A stretch of DNA of 64,000 nt from Cristatella mucedo (lineage: Eukaryota; Bryozoa; Phylactolaemata; Cristatellidae), in assembly GCA_009760855.2 (NCBI GenBank), contig WPIO01000005.1:6658001-6722000 (forward strand), in the 5' to 3' direction. A model generated the notes under the pieces. The model was not told the DNA's origin, made no database searches, and was given only the letters and a program-made list of their open reading frames with translations. This document shows positions 12,738 to 25,995 of the stretch, one piece after another. Each line of letters begins with the position of its first letter. Within the stretch, counting starts at the first letter, position 1. A program made the translations under genes and the position numbers.

Positions 12738-12885
12738 GCATAAGAGGGAGATAAGGTGCTCGCTCTTTTCGACCGAGTTTGTGGCTTGGAACTTTGCTAC
12801 AAGAGATCCTTTATTGTCAACTGAAATTGATGGCGATCGCCATTAAGGCTCTTCTGCTGCTGTACAGACTATGCTGTCGAATCAG
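12738..12885 (+). mobile_element. SINE family 2 copy, degraded
   Basis: Shares the family's order: a GATAAGGTGCTCGCTC-type head, then GATCCTTTATTG, GGCGATCGCCATTAAGG, and CTCTTCTGCTGCTGTACA. The head is eroded. Better copies are at 24.8 and 26.0 kb. Confidence 0.6.
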
Positions 12886-15800
12886 TTAATAATTATTTAG
12901 GCTTTAGCTCAGTCATGACTGATTCATAAAGCTCTTTTCATGCACTGTATCCAGCCAAAAGCATGGCCTGTGTGTTATAACATTTATCTCACAAATAGCG
13001 GTGCATAGTTTGATCGTAATTTTATACTTAATTTCTTGATAATCCTAACAAGTTGCGAGCACTGTTAAATAAGAAGCAGCATGGATTATTAAAGATTAAG
13101 GCGCTAAGACTGTCAGAACTGCCCAATCAAGTTCATAATGATTATTGCAAGCTAGTAGACATTGTGCAGATTAGCTCAATGGCTTGTTTTTTGATGCTAA
13201 TAATTCCTCGTCTCTATATAAAACTGTGGTGTTAATTGGGATACGGTTAAAAAATATTGGGAACCATTCAACAGCCATAATACTTGGATATAAATGCAGC
13301 TTTTCTAGGTCCACTTGTGGAGGCCATTTTAACAATGCCACGCCGCGAATCATGACAACATCTCAGCTAATTAATTCGCAGACCCTAACTTGCCCTAATA
13401 ATGTATTACATGCTGTCGTCCTTTTCTTTTAAAAATCCTACCTGATTTGGTCTGTAGAAAACAAGACTAATATTCAGCGGTGATTTAATGAATGTGAAAT
13501 GGTGTCTTTCTCACATGAAACTCCGTGGCTTACAGCTATACTACAATGGCAATGTAAGTCTATGATGCCGAGCAAGCATGTTGAGTTAGCTGTAAGGTTT
13601 GAGCTCATCGTGCAAGTCCTGACAAGTGCTGTATTTGTTTTACTTAATGCCATGGCTACGGTTATTCCTTCAAAAATGACTGCAGCCCTTAAGTAATAAG
13701 TATACAGTAGAATTATTAAGTATAAGTATATATTAACAGATAATGAATCCTGCTGCGCTAAAAAAATTATCCTTATTGACCTGTGGAAAAGCTTGTTGTA
13801 AAACTGCCCCTGAATATCTGGTGATTAATTGTGTATGGAAGGTTTTCGAAGATACGTTTTACAAAGGCATACTCGTCTCAGTCTCGTGAATTGTTCGAAC
13901 TGAAGTAGTGATTGTGCTGGCGAAACGCTTTCAGGTCCCAACAGGTTCCACAATTTTTCTCTAAGTTAGAATTCCTAAGCTACCAAATAGTGCGACGTAT
14001 GTCAATGCATGCGACAATATAATGTGTCTTAACATTGTCATATCCAACCAGCAGTGGTGCAAGAGATACCGGGGACTAGGCAGCGCAAACACTGCAATAA
14101 TCAATGGAGAATAATATTTAGCTATTAGTGATTAGCAATTACTGTTTGTTCTAAGACGGGTCAGTGTCCTAATAGAATTTTAAAACGCGTGTAGGAGTTT
14201 TCGGGCAATAAATAATCTCACGTAATAAAAAAACCAGGTAGCATTAGTGTAATTGCTTCCACTCGCTACAGCATTCGTATACTTTATCCGGCTAGGTTTT
14301 AGTAGGTAAGTAGGTATTCAGCTCGCTAGGGTGACGGGACACGCTTCAGTAGGTTCGATATTTTAATCCATCTATCCATAGCCATTCATAGGAAGTTTCA
14401 GAAGCACTGGATGGGCTTAAGGCGGTGATGTGAGCGTCGATGCATGAGTCGAGATCAGCGAGCCCAGGTTGAAGCCGTTCTGAAAGCTCCTGGCGTTGTT
14501 TAGTGTTAAATTCCTTTCATGCAGTATCTCTTAGGATTTGAAAATGTAAGTGGGAGTTAACGTGGAAAGAATCATGGCAGAATCCCATTATCAACATTCA
14601 CTTTTCTGCGGTACTCTAAGTAGCATTCCTCAAGCAAAACCTAAGGCAGCATCATAAAACCCACGCGGCACTCAAAAGTCAGTCTTTAAGACAAAACCCG
14701 CGTCTTTCTTTCAGAAAATTGGTAATATCTTACTCTTTCTTCGAGACTAACATAAAATCACGAAAAAAACTAGTAGCATTTAGTATCTATAGAAAACCAT
14801 TATATAATTTCCAGTTACTAAGTTACGCGAATGAAATGCAGCCCACAGCATGCAAGATGGAAAGAGTCACACTGCAAGGCGTTTGGCAGAGAACGGCATC
14901 TGTGCCGACGGCTGGTCGTCCCCTTTGCATTGAAACCGAGCTTGTAGGCCGTTGCTATGAAGTAGATTTACGCACAGGAATACAGGAATGTAGTCCCTCA
15001 GAATTCTCACCGAGCTGATGGTGCTAAGCAGCCTAGCTCATGCTATAGCCGAAGCTCCTCAGCGGTTAAGTATGAAAATCAAAATGGCATGTTTCTGTGA
15101 AGCCCCGATGTGCAAAGCGCTCCCTGTTCAGGGCCAGCACAGGCACCATGATGCCTGTGACGCATAATGCGCATCGCCATTCGAGAAAAGCTTATGGACT
15201 GGCGATGCTAGATGGCGGAGCTTCTCAAGTTGCCAGCCACAGGGCGTGGCTGGGTGCCGTTGTGGGTGCTTCTGGCCATCAACATAGGGCAGCTGCCCCC
15301 CCACCCCGTATTCTTCTGCCTCAGTCGATGATTGTGTCACCTCAATCTCTTATCAATTGCAAAGGGTCAGCACAGGATTCAAGCGCTTTTCTTCGAGTAT
15401 CTGGAATTAAATTAATAGTATAGAAATAACTCACTTTCGTTCGGCAGTGAAAGAATAGTACGGCAATGCTAATAGAATACGGAGTGATATTGCCCACGAA
15501 TTTGAACTGGAGACGTTGCATACACCAGCCAAGATAAGTAGGCTTATGAGTAGTGCAATATTTAGGGATGTTGTCACGTCAACTCATAAAATCTGAACTG
15601 GCCAGAACACAAATATGTAATTTGAGCGGATAACCTACTCGTTTGGCGATAGTCAGCCAGTCAGTGAGTCTTTGCGAACCGGTATGCATGACGAAACGCC
15701 GCTTAATAGTATTCCTGTACTCCTGAACGTGGCCCCGATCCAAGCATAAAGTATCGTTTGGATTGTGCTTCGATGACTCCTTTCCGAATTGGTCTTGCTT

Positions 15801-17150
15801 CGTCTCGATTCTGAGACGAAATAATCCTATTTACGAGAGATATCTTTGTGCGAACTCCGGTGACCTATAGATATTCTTAAACTTTAGTGCTGTCGGTACA
15901 CCTACTTTATGTAAAGTAAAGGTCTGATCATTAAACAGCCTTGCTTGGTCGACTCGTTGCTGTATCAACAGATGAGCTTTGGCGTGTATCATCAGGCAGA
16001 CATTCCTCCAGTTGAGAGTGAACACTAAAGCAATATGACAAGCAATACTAAAGCAATATGTCTGCAATATGACTCCAATTCACGACCTTCCTCGTAAACT
16101 TGTAGATTTTTTCTATTGTTCTCACTAGAAAAATATAACAGACGGCCCAGCCTTAAGCCCATCTCGTTGCCCCAACTCGCTAGAACAACTACATAAGCTG
16201 CCTCGGCCACTAAGGATAGCGGGACGGAAGCAACTCAGGCAGACCACTTGTGTTGCTCTTGTAGAATGTACAGCTCATTCTAATTGCCTAATTGTATACT
16301 TTACGTTCTATATGTATAATGTATATATATATATATAATATTTATTTATGTGTGCGTGTTTGTTTGTGTATGTGCGTGTGTGTGAATGCGTGTGTGTGTG
16401 TGTGTGTCTGCGTGCGTGTGTGTTTGCAAGCGTACAACTTGGTGCTACGCATTTTCGACTTGCCACGTTGCCAGAAGGCATCAGGGCAAGCTGTATATGG
16501 GCATCCAGTTAGCCCTCATTTGAGCCTAACCAGCATGCTCTATACAATGGCGAATGCTTATGCCTTAAGAAATGCACCAAACTTAGCGGAAAGTTAATTT
16601 ATTCATAACCACTTTCCATTCGAGAGACTTTACTGGCCCGCATTAAGGGAGCCAATATCAGGCCCCCCCCTGAATTAAGCTAACTGAAGGGTTTAGGAGG
16701 TCAGCCTAGCGTTAAGGTCGAGTATGTTCGAGCATCTCTAGCCCGAAACGAGTGGCATTGGCATGCCACAGATGCACAGAACTGAACGTAATCAATATTT
16801 TGCACATCTAGGACCGTTTGTTGGGTCCGCTTGGACTCAAAATTCTTAGTCATGTCTCCTCAGTGTGGGCGTTATTATAAATCAACGTATAATTAAGAAG
16901 CTAGCTTGAAGTACCGAAGTTAGTACATCCGAGCACTGAGCACTGTTGCACGTTTGGAGTTATCTACGTCGGTTGGTTACATGATTACTTCTCAGTTTTT
17001 CTTAGCTCGGTCGCATTGGTCTTGTTACTGCAACAACCTGTCTGATAATAGCCTACAGGACGTCTTACAATCAATTGATTGAATTCCTAAATACATTCCA
17101 GTTGTGTACATATCTTACTCATCTGGTCATTTTGGTTTCTTCTGATGATA
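12886..17150. other. Anonymous sequence, no supported gene
   Basis: Contains ORFs of 99-108 codons (14719-15018 +, 15097-15423 +), one starting just after an acceptor-like CTTTCTTTCAG. I recognise no domain in them. A TG-rich microsatellite lies at about 16360-16430, where an ORF reading of alternating Cys/Val is an artefact. Confidence 0.4.
16321..16430. repeat. TA then TG-rich microsatellite
   Basis: A short TA run (about 16321-16338) followed by imperfect TG/CG repeats. Confidence 0.85.
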
Positions 17151-17274
17151 GCAAAATAGAAGTTATGACACTGGGTGATGCCATTCGCAAAACTAATTGA
17201 GATCGTGACATAGCCAAATAGAAGTTATAAAGCTGGGTTATGCCATTCGCACAACTAATGGAGATCATGACACC
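17151..17274 (+). repeat. Tandem duplication, 62-bp unit
   Basis: Two direct copies (17151-17212 and 17213-17274) differ at only a handful of positions. Both contain CAAATAGAAGTTAT-type and TGCCATTCGCA blocks. There are only two copies and no gap, so it is a local duplication. Confidence 0.85.
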
Positions 17275-17446
17275 AAGTCACATAAATACCTAGCCTTAAA
17301 CACAGCCATGATACGAGCACGCAAAACCGTCCCTCGAAGGGCACGCTTATAAAAGCAGATGGTCTGGGTTGCTCTGTATTTTGAAATATTACCATTAAAT
17401 ATATAGGATACAAACATATATAGACAGAAATATAAATATACTATCT

Positions 17447-17451
<5 letters not shown>

Positions 17452-17516
<65 letters not shown>
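17452..17516. repeat. TA microsatellite
   Basis: Pure TA repeat of about 65 bp directly abutting the left arm of the foldback element. Confidence 0.95.
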
Positions 17517-17518
<2 letters not shown>

Positions 17519-17594
17519 ACGGACGGACAGACAGACTTTCTCCCTTTAATTAGTAGAGATATACAATGGTGTCATATATATGTATATATATATA

Positions 17595-17632
<38 letters not shown>

Positions 17633-17692
17633 TATGACACCATTGTATATCTCTACTAATTAAAGGGAGAAAGTCTGTCTGTCCGTCCGTCC
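17517..17692. mobile_element. Foldback element: perfect inverted repeat around a TA core
   Basis: The left arm at 17517-17574 starts GGACGGACGGACAGACAGAC. It is the exact reverse complement of 17635-17692, and pairing continues into the TA-rich centre so that almost the whole 176 bp can fold as one hairpin. There is no ORF. The structure fits a foldback or MITE-like non-autonomous DNA element, or a palindromic duplication centred on a TA microsatellite. TA lies on the left flank; the right arm continues into CCTTCCGTCCGTC, so a target-site duplication cannot be assigned. Confidence 0.75.
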
Positions 17693-17699
17693 TTCCGTC

Positions 17700-20600
17700 C
17701 GTCGCGGGCTAAGATGGTGACCAGTACTTCCAGGAGTGACTTGTAACAGACACAAAATTATACTATGTCTCAGTGAAGCTAGCCTACAGGCAGTGAGTTA
17801 TAGTGTAACACGTAGATACATTTCCGTTCTGGACAAATGGCATCACCATTTTTTAAGGAAGATACAACCAGGCAAAGTACTTGTGTCAACTATATCAATT
17901 TATTATATTGGCATGCAAGAGCGATTGCTTATTCGTTCGTGAAGAAATTGAAAAGCTGTTTGCATGTAAAAGGAATGGAAGTGATTTCAACAGAACTTAT
18001 TGTACAAGTGTGGCTATCGAGGCGATAATTTTTTTAAGTGTTACCCAATGGCCATTTTCTTCGGTCGACTCCGTCCCAGATCCTGACGGTTATCGTCATA
18101 TCAGTGCAACTTTATAGCTTGCGATGGTTCCTGATCGTTATCGGGGTAATCATACGATAAAACTTTATACTCAGGAGAGAATATTGTATTGTTCCAGACT
18201 TTACGGATTGAGTTCCACAACCAGCATTGCAATACCACTTCTGTAACCAGCAGTCGTTTATTCAAAGAAAGGTGCAGCTACTTCATTGTTTTCGTGGACC
18301 TCCGGACGGGAGGAGACGGGAACTGATAGATTACTGTAGTGAATACAGCTTGCGTGGTCTTGTGGGTAAGAATATAGTCTACACTGTACCCGTGTTTCTA
18401 CCTGAAGCAAACTGTGCTATTTAGCCAAGGAGACCCATCAAAATGATTTTTAGATTTAAGGATTTATACGGCGACGCCATCCCTGCAGAGTGTGGGCGTT
18501 GGCTCGGTAATCGTTGGAAAGCGAGCTGCCTCTACTGCACCCGGCGCGGCTAAAACCTGGCATCCTCCACTGGATTTCGGGCGATGCTGCAAATGGAGTG
18601 CAACTGTCTGTTTAATAGTAATAGATTCACAATTCACTAGCAAAGCTTTAGCAATTTTTATCGCCTGGTGGGCTACCGTTAGAATGAGAAATGTTTGCAC
18701 ATTCTATCAGAGGCCTTTATATTTGAGGTGGTGAATAAGAAAGTTATAGTATCACCTTTCTCTGCAAAGGTATATAGTAAACTGAGAAATCAGTAAGATA
18801 CCAGTTGAGTGGATGGTTGCTTGCAGACGATTCGAGCAATCACGGCAGGCGCTGACAGTTTTTGGCACGTTACTAACTTGACATACTAGAAGACGGTTAC
18901 GCCTGCATACCTGACAATTTCTTGCCGATATTAGACGTCGATTATCATCTATTTTTAAATATTTGTTATTATAACCTTTAGGGGTCTTTAGTCCTGCTGC
19001 GAAATGTTATTTGCACAGTTTAATTGGCAAGAATTTCTTAGGCCAGGACGCTTTTTGAAGATATCAAATAGAGCAGCTTAATCTTTTCGACAAAAGCAGT
19101 GAGTCAAACATTGTCAATTTCTCCCATATTTGGTTAATAGTAGTAGAACTTGGCTTTTTTGAGTAACTTTGCACTGACTATTGGTGGCAGCTCTGTTCTT
19201 TTAGGTTTAAATTTCTGTTTGCGATAGCCTAAATTTTTGTCGGGTAGCCGTGCTAGCATAGTGACTCGTGAAATACTCTGTCCATTTAGTCTGCCCCAAT
19301 TCAACGTGGAGTTTGAAGATGCTGTCATCGTGCCGGCCCACAAGGAGGATTGTGAACCTGTGATAGTTTACTCACTCGTATACATGCCCACTAAGTTCAA
19401 TCTCTTAAATGTGTTAGCTTCAATGCGTCTAAGAGTCTGAATTTCTGAATTTCACAATGTCTGAAATTTCACTGCCTTGAGACAAAGCAAGAGACCTGAT
19501 TTCGGTAACGCTGATTACACTCCACGAGCATTGTAAGTTGTTTGTACAGGATTTGTATGTCAACCAGATAAGACATGCTTTTTGCCTGTAAACATGCACC
19601 AGAACAGAGAGAGTTTGTATCAACCGAAAGCACTAATGGAGCATATCCCAGAATGTCATAAACCAGCACTGTGCTGGCTGATTGTTTGAGTGATGGAAGC
19701 TTGAGCCAATTTATTTCCCCTTAAATTTTCATCTGCATTAACCTACCAATTGTTTTTTATTGATTGTAGCATCCAAGAAAGCAGGATTATAAAACAGAAC
19801 TTTTGAGCTGTCAGATACCGGAATTGTGAGCAGTCATGTAACAACCTTTTACTAAAGCAAGAATGGCTCGCCACTGAGAGCTAAGATTGCTGTGAATAGA
19901 AAATAAGCTAAAAATTATCCTATTTTTATAAGATCGTCTTTTCAAAAACTTTTACCCAGAAACCTTGCAATGTCCACACCCTGTACTCAATGACTCTGGG
20001 CTTGCCACCCTTGCAGTTATAAGACTATAAATATTAAGGGTTGATGAATTAAGTGGAAAGCAATAGATTATTATAGAAAATTAAAAAGAGAAACAACCTA
20101 AATATAAATTTAACAATTTAGAGGCATGTTTGTATTTGTACTAATTTTTATGGCATGCTGACACTGTACAATAGGAATGTTAAAAAGCTGGCAATGCTAG
20201 ATATTTCTCAAAGGTCAACATACTCTGCTGGACATCATTCGCTATCTGATTGGTTCTGCTTCAGCATTGCAGATACTTTGAGAAGCCCCTTCAATGATTT
20301 TGTAGGGAGCGGCTCATATATATGTCCGTAATCTGACAGTGGTTTAGTCACAGTCACATGGAGGTCTGTCTTTAAGACATCAGTGGTTGAACGGCTTAGT
20401 GCACCTTGCTTGGTCAGTTCAAATGCAGTGAAGGGTGGATCATATCATCCTTATTCGTCCAGTTCAGGGTAAGATGGCATTCGGGCCCATCACCAGGCCA
20501 CAGTTTTAGGGAACCATGGCTGTCAGCTTCGCTTCAAGCTTTGCACATGGTCGAATGAAATGTATGAGCCGGAGGCAGAGGCGTTAGCTCCTCTACAGTT

Positions 20601-21807
20601 GGTCAGCGACCTGGACCGAACTCTATTCCTTCGCTCCAGACCGTCTCCAAAGAAGAAATTACATCTTAATTCCACTTGACGAGCAACCACCAAGTTCGTG
20701 TAAAGAGAAATCATGATTTTGAGCTACATTTGCTCATCAATTATTGGTCAAATTCAAATCAGGCGTCACAAAAACCTTGCGAATCTTGCCCCTACGTAAA
20801 AATGCATCGCTTATCCCCTGCCACCTAAACAGAAACTGTAGATCTCCCAACGGTTAAAGGCATCCAGCAAGAGCCGTCAGCTTCGGCTTGGCTTCTGCGT
20901 TTTCAACATCAAATTGCTGGTAAAGAAATGGTATGCTGTCTCAGGGCGATGTACTAATGCCTTGTTATTATTGCTGCTGTTGCTTTAATACCTGATCACT
21001 ATGCAGGCAATAAAGTAGCAGCACTTGCTGATTGGCAGAAATGTTCGTGCACTTTAATGGGCCTGATTTCTCGGTCTCTGATTAGCGGCCACGAATGTAA
21101 CGTATAAGAAACAGGTTGGTATTAGATAGCATCGGAGTAATTTGTAAAATCGTCGTTTTCTGCTTGAGGCCATGCGTTGGCCTATGTGGATGCCTACCCT
21201 AGTGAGCCAGGCGGTTGCATAGTACTACACAGAGACGGACTCTAATTGGCGGAAGGCTCGAGTATGTCACATGGCACCTCTTGAGCCTCGGCATGTGTGT
21301 GTGTGGTGCCTGTCGATTTCCACAGAAAGAACGTCCGGGTCTTAACCTGGTTGTGCACTCTCTGTTGGTGCTACATAAAAGAGAGCCACCATTCCACCTT
21401 TGCAGTAAGATAGACTGGAGAGGGCCAGTGCATGAGACGGCTGCCAGCCTGGACCACGACAACAGTGGACGGAGCTGTTGCTGACATGGAGCATGCATGT
21501 TTTCGTTGGCGTGTACGATTCCACTTACGGTCTAGTTAGAGGTTGGTCTTAGGTTACAATTCTGAAAATGCTCTTCTAGGTCTGCAGCTCCTTTTTTATG
21601 ACCATCTTGATGAGACTATATGCTCCTTCACTATGACATTTGGCTGCTTTTGTCGACTGGATTGCTGAATTAGGAAGAAGAAAGAGGAGAAACCCAATTG
21701 CTCTGCATTGACCAGTTAACTCCCCCACCCAGCGTAAGAATCGGTGACCTCGTCTACTGATGCCTTGCCGCTGCTCGTAAATAAAAGAAAAGTACAGTTT
21801 TTCCAAT
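17700..21807. other. No supported gene or repeat
   Basis: ORFs up to 99 codons occur on both strands with overlapping shadows (for example 18464-18734, 19134-19440, 21199-21498). None has a recognisable domain or a convincing exon boundary. Confidence 0.4.
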
Positions 21808-21965
21808 TTAACAGCCTCATTTACTTAGCAGCAGACGAGCCTTAACTACTATTACAACACCTTGCAGTGGGAAAAACGGAATTTCCCGTTAGATCTCGAA
21901 ACATGGGCTGTTGTCGCGAAATTCGCGAATAACCTACCCCTCGGCTAAGAGCCAGAATGCTCTGT
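21808..21965 (-). mobile_element. SINE family 2 copy, degraded
   Basis: Reverse-strand match to the family: ATTTAACAGCCTC, then a GCAGACGAGCC-type block, then CACCTTGCAGTGG, and near 21893-21912 a decayed B-box (reverse of CCCATGTTTCGAGATC). It is aligned by order with 50.9-51.1 kb. Confidence 0.55.
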
Positions 21966-22250
21966 CTTCTAGGTGACATATGTATCCATGATCGAGCTGC
22001 GACCAAAGTGTTTCGTTGGTGCGTTCATAAGTAGGAAATTTGAAAACAGCGTTCGTAAACTAAATGCGAAACGCTCCTTATGGTCGAGGATAATAGCCTC
22101 CTGGTAAAATCCTAGCTACGCCTTTATTTTTTTAGTCTTAGTATGAGCTAGTGCTCCCGGATACCTGTGTAGCTCAAATAGTAGGGAGCTTATGTTTCAA
22201 TAAACTGAAAGATGTTCGTGTTCCGTGGCGTGCAATGCAAAACGTTGCTA

Positions 22251-22351
22251 ACAGTATAATAGTATAATATAAGTAATAATATACAATACAATAATATATA
22301 TAATAGTACAATAATAATAGCAATAATTCTAATAATACAGCAGTATATCAG

Positions 22352-22402
<51 letters not shown>
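22251..22402. repeat. AT-rich microsatellite, pure TA at right end
   Basis: Imperfect AATA/TATAG repeats, then about 47 bp of pure TA (about 22355-22400). Ile/Tyr-rich ORFs across it are artefacts. Confidence 0.9.
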
Positions 22403-22404
<2 letters not shown>

Positions 22405-23049
22405 TAACATGGTAGTTCGAGGAGGCTGCAGTGCATTTTCGTAGTGTACACATCGTTTTCGTAACATATGCCTTTTATTGCTTGAACAATCATGACTCTG
22501 TTCACCCGTAGATATTACTAACATTGTCCTATTGAATACATAGGTTAACCTGCGCCTTCCTTTCCTCTCATTTAACTTTGCTACCACTAGTTTTAATCTG
22601 CCGACGCTTCACTCTGAAGTATTAATAGCGCATGTTAAAGGTTTTTGATAGCATAGCATGCTTCTTCTGTTGGAATTATCTCTCCTGGTCAAATTTTTTT
22701 CAGAAACAATCCCTTAAAATTATCGAAAAGTTCACAAGATTTTTGCGGTTGCAATGGTATAATACAGTACTTCAGCTTAGCATGGATCCTAATGTGGTGG
22801 CTCTAGTTGGGGTGAGTTCCTGCTCATTTCATATTGATTTAGCCAGTGTGAAAGCCAAGTCACTTTCCAGGTATTTTACGAATTATAAAAAGGAATCATG
22901 TCAGTTTTTTTAGAAATAACTTGCGCTGTGCAAGCATGCATAAGGGTTCAGGGGTAATTTCATACTGGAAGGGCAAACGCTGCGAGCAAAATGTAGTTGC
23001 TGAGCTTTCTTTTATATGTTGTCCAGTCCGGTGACGTCTTAAGATAAGT
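22403..23049. other. No recognisable feature
   Basis: One 93-codon ORF (22632-22913, +) without recognisable domains; nothing else seen. Confidence 0.4.
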
Positions 23050-23890
23050 CTGCAGTGTTTTCAAACCTTTGGGAACACACGAACGGTGGATATTGTCTCC
23101 AGTGGGCTTGCTGTTTTTTAGAGGCACTGATAAAAGATTTGAGTGAGAAGAGCAGGTGATACAAGTGAGCCCAATTTAAGAAGTATTTATGATAGGTATT
23201 CTATAGCGACAGATTAAACGGTCTTTGAAGTGAGTGACCAAGTCTTGAAGTCGATACGATGCTCGATGGGGAGTCAGTGCAAGTTCATGAAGATTAATGT
23301 GCCCTGACAGTTGCGATGGTCACGAAAGACAAGTCCAGCTGCAGAACTTTGCTTCTTCTGTGAGCTTCCATTTGATCAGGCAGGAAGACCTGTGAGTAAA
23401 AATTTGCAGAGTTCGAGACGGGATTTCACGAATGCATAGACGCTTGTTTGAGGTTTCCTATTCTAGCAACTTGAATTTCCTAAATGGTTCGTAGCAGGAA
23501 ATAGGCACTTGTGACTGAGAAGTGTTTGTGATCCTCTATTGAACGGTCCCTTTGCAGAATACATTCACATTGCTTGCTGCTGCCACAGGAGATTTGCTAG
23601 CCATATCGATTTTGAAGGTCAGACTTTCCAATTTTTGAGGAACAATAGGTTTTGAAAATAATAATAAGTTGGTTATATTAATAGCTAGTTTGAGAAAGTT
23701 TGCTGCTATACAAAGATATTCTTAGCAATACATGCTTCAATTGAGTTAAGAGAAATAGCCACGCCGGAAGGTAGGGATAGATCTAAGCACAGGTTAAGGT
23801 GTCATCTGCATACAAACGAGAACTTGGGTTGAACTAGCCGCTAGAATCGGCAACTGGTAGAGTGTAATAATTCCTGTTAATTGACCATGA
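23050..23890 (-). mobile_element. LINE family B copy reaching into the reverse transcriptase core
   Basis: Reverse-strand L2/CR1-like relic. Reading 5' to 3' on the minus strand, it carries a preserved YADD catalytic motif (complement of 23801-23812), then the ANLLK-type region, the LDDHI/NLGV block, and the SRLDF, QNSA and LHWLPV blocks, ending near a GTTCGTGTGTTCCC-type stretch at about 23065-23090. Frames are broken by indels and stops. It lacks the family's 3' untranslated tail. YADD shows that this fragment reaches further 5' than most copies here. Confidence 0.7.
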
Positions 23891-24830
23891 GTCAACCTTT
23901 ACTTCCAAAGCACGATGCCAGTCAGGTATGTTTCAGGCTGAGGCTGCCATATTGAGTCTTGCCCAAGCAGTTGCTGTAGTTAAATGGGATCCTTCCCGGC
24001 ATAGCATATGTATACATTGAATCTCTAGGACCAGCCACTATGGTATGCCATCTTTAAAAAAAATCTCCCAGAGGCGACGTGGAAAAATGGTGGTTAGATG
24101 GCCTAAATAAATCGAAGCTGCCTCTTATCTTAAACAAACTATCGTCTGCAGAAAGCCACGGCATGTGCCCTGTTGCTTGAAGTCTCTATTTAGCACGCTC
24201 TCAGCCTTTCCTGCACTGGCTGTACGACCCATTGATGAAAGCAGCTAGCAAGTAGAACAAAGGCCGGTCACAACGAAACGAGGCTTACTATCTGCCAAGC
24301 TGAGCTCATTCCTTGTTTGCGTGTTGTGTTTGTCGTTAACTAGGTTTATATAAAATATTTGACTTCGTTTTTATAAAGGTAAATAAGCCTGGAAATGTCA
24401 GCACTTATCTGCAGTGAACAGTAGTTTCCTTGAAACAATTTTGGATTTTGTTTTTGAACTGTGGCGCTATCTGTTGGGGAAAATTAAAGATTAGAAAATC
24501 CAACATCCTCATTTAAATAGTGGCAGAAGAGCCATAGGTACTATATCTTCTGCATCGAGTGGGCAAAATATAAACTCCTACTTAGAGACTCAAAGCCGCG
24601 ATCTAGATGGTGAAGTGCAAGCCTCTTGCCCATAAGCTAAGAAACCTTGCTTGCAGCTGTCTGACCATTATATGCCTTTGTGTTTGTGTGTGTGCCTACT
24701 TAACGTGCCTGTACCTGCTTCAAGGGTCTAGTTTAACAATAGTGGTCACGTGGCTATGCAGTCAGCATCCTCTTCAGATGGGATACCTGTGTGAGAGACA
24801 AAGCTTGAACCCGCTGCACAAGCTTTAGTC
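23891..24830. other. No recognisable feature
   Basis: No gene seen. A possible eroded SINE 2 remnant on the minus strand lies near 24505-24560 (GGCAGAAGAGCC), too degraded to call. Confidence 0.4.
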
Positions 24831-25010
24831 GGTGAGCCGTGATGGCACACTAGGTAAGGCGGTTGCTTTCACGACCTTGGTCCCGAGGTCGTGGGTTCGA
24901 TTCCTGCGGTGGGCGATCCTTTATCACCACTGCAAGTGGTGGTGATAGCAGTAAAGGCTCTTCTGTCGCTATACAAAAAAGAGGCTGTTTCATCAGCTAG
25001 TATTTTTTTG
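24831..25010 (+). mobile_element. SINE family 2 copy, best preserved
   Basis: tRNA-derived head with an A-box-like TAGGTAAGGCGGTTGC (about 24851-24866) and a perfect B-box inside GTGGGTTCGATTCC (24891-24904). The body GGGCGATCCTTTATC and AGGCTCTTCTGTCGC follows, then a tail around GAGGCTGTTTCATCAGCTAG and a T-rich end. No CCA or intact acceptor stem is visible, so it is a SINE and not a tRNA gene. Confidence 0.8.
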
Positions 25011-25995
25011 TTTAGGTGCATTCAAATTAGTCGGCTCTTTGCCGAAGCATCTGAGCTGGCTTCACACCGTGCTCTAATTAAGTTAAATGAACTTCCAACT
25101 GTCTGTCAAAGTTACCAAGTCAGTCATGGTGTACTTGGCCGGTTTGTTTAAAGGCAGCGATCGCTCCTACCTGGCTAGTCTTATTCTAAGATCCGAAACT
25201 CATATGCAAGGTAGCCTGGTTCAACATCACTAGTCTGCCAAGTCTCTCAAGCCTTGAGATCTTCCAGACAAGCCTTTTTAATTAGCTACCTCAAACAACT
25301 GAAGATAGCTTGATTGGCATGTCATCGGCACTCATTACTACAGGGAGGCTGGTAGCAGAGTGGCATTGGTCTTGCCTGTGCTCGTTCTGCTAAAGCAGCC
25401 GTTCTACCTCCGAAATAATCCCTCACTCTCGGAACGCTGCTGCCACTGAGCTTCCCATGCTGCTGAAAGCCCCCCTGGATTGGGGTGAACATTGCTGGAA
25501 GCAGTGCTCGACTACATGTTTAGGGGGTGGTGACTAGCACCCCACACCAATTCCTCATTCGACCACTGGATAGGTTAGCAAGTGTTCAGAGTCTCCAGCA
25601 GACCGAACTTATTTCTCCTACTAAGCATCTTAAAGGCAGTCGCACGTTTCTCCTATTGCGGCTGTAGCAGACCTAGAAAGCGAGCACCGGCATGGCGACC
25701 TAAGAGCATACACGTACAGGATTGACAGCTTCTCTTTTGCTGGACGAATCCTGGCCAACCCATTGCTGCCGGGCAACTTGCTACCCAAGGTCCTGTGATG
25801 ACTCCTTAGCCCTGCCATCCGGACTGTGCCATGGTTGTTTCAAAGCCTTAAATGTCGCTGAGCTATCCCACGGTCAAAATATCGTATCATTTTTTTGCAA
25901 ATGTGATCAGGCGGAAAGAGAAACTGATTAACTGGTCTGATTCCCAATAGTCGAAAAGTTGGCTAGTGCCTTGTTAGCTGTGGTTGAGATTAATT
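25011..25995. other. No recognisable feature
   Basis: Unique sequence between two same-orientation SINE 2 copies. Short ORFs only. Confidence 0.4.

Noticed and set aside
16292-16597. 101-codon ORF with Cys/Val repeats as a cysteine-rich protein
   Set aside because: Its Cys-rich part is encoded by the TG microsatellite.
17151-17274. CRISPR-like repeats
   Set aside because: Two contiguous units with no spacers, in a eukaryotic context.
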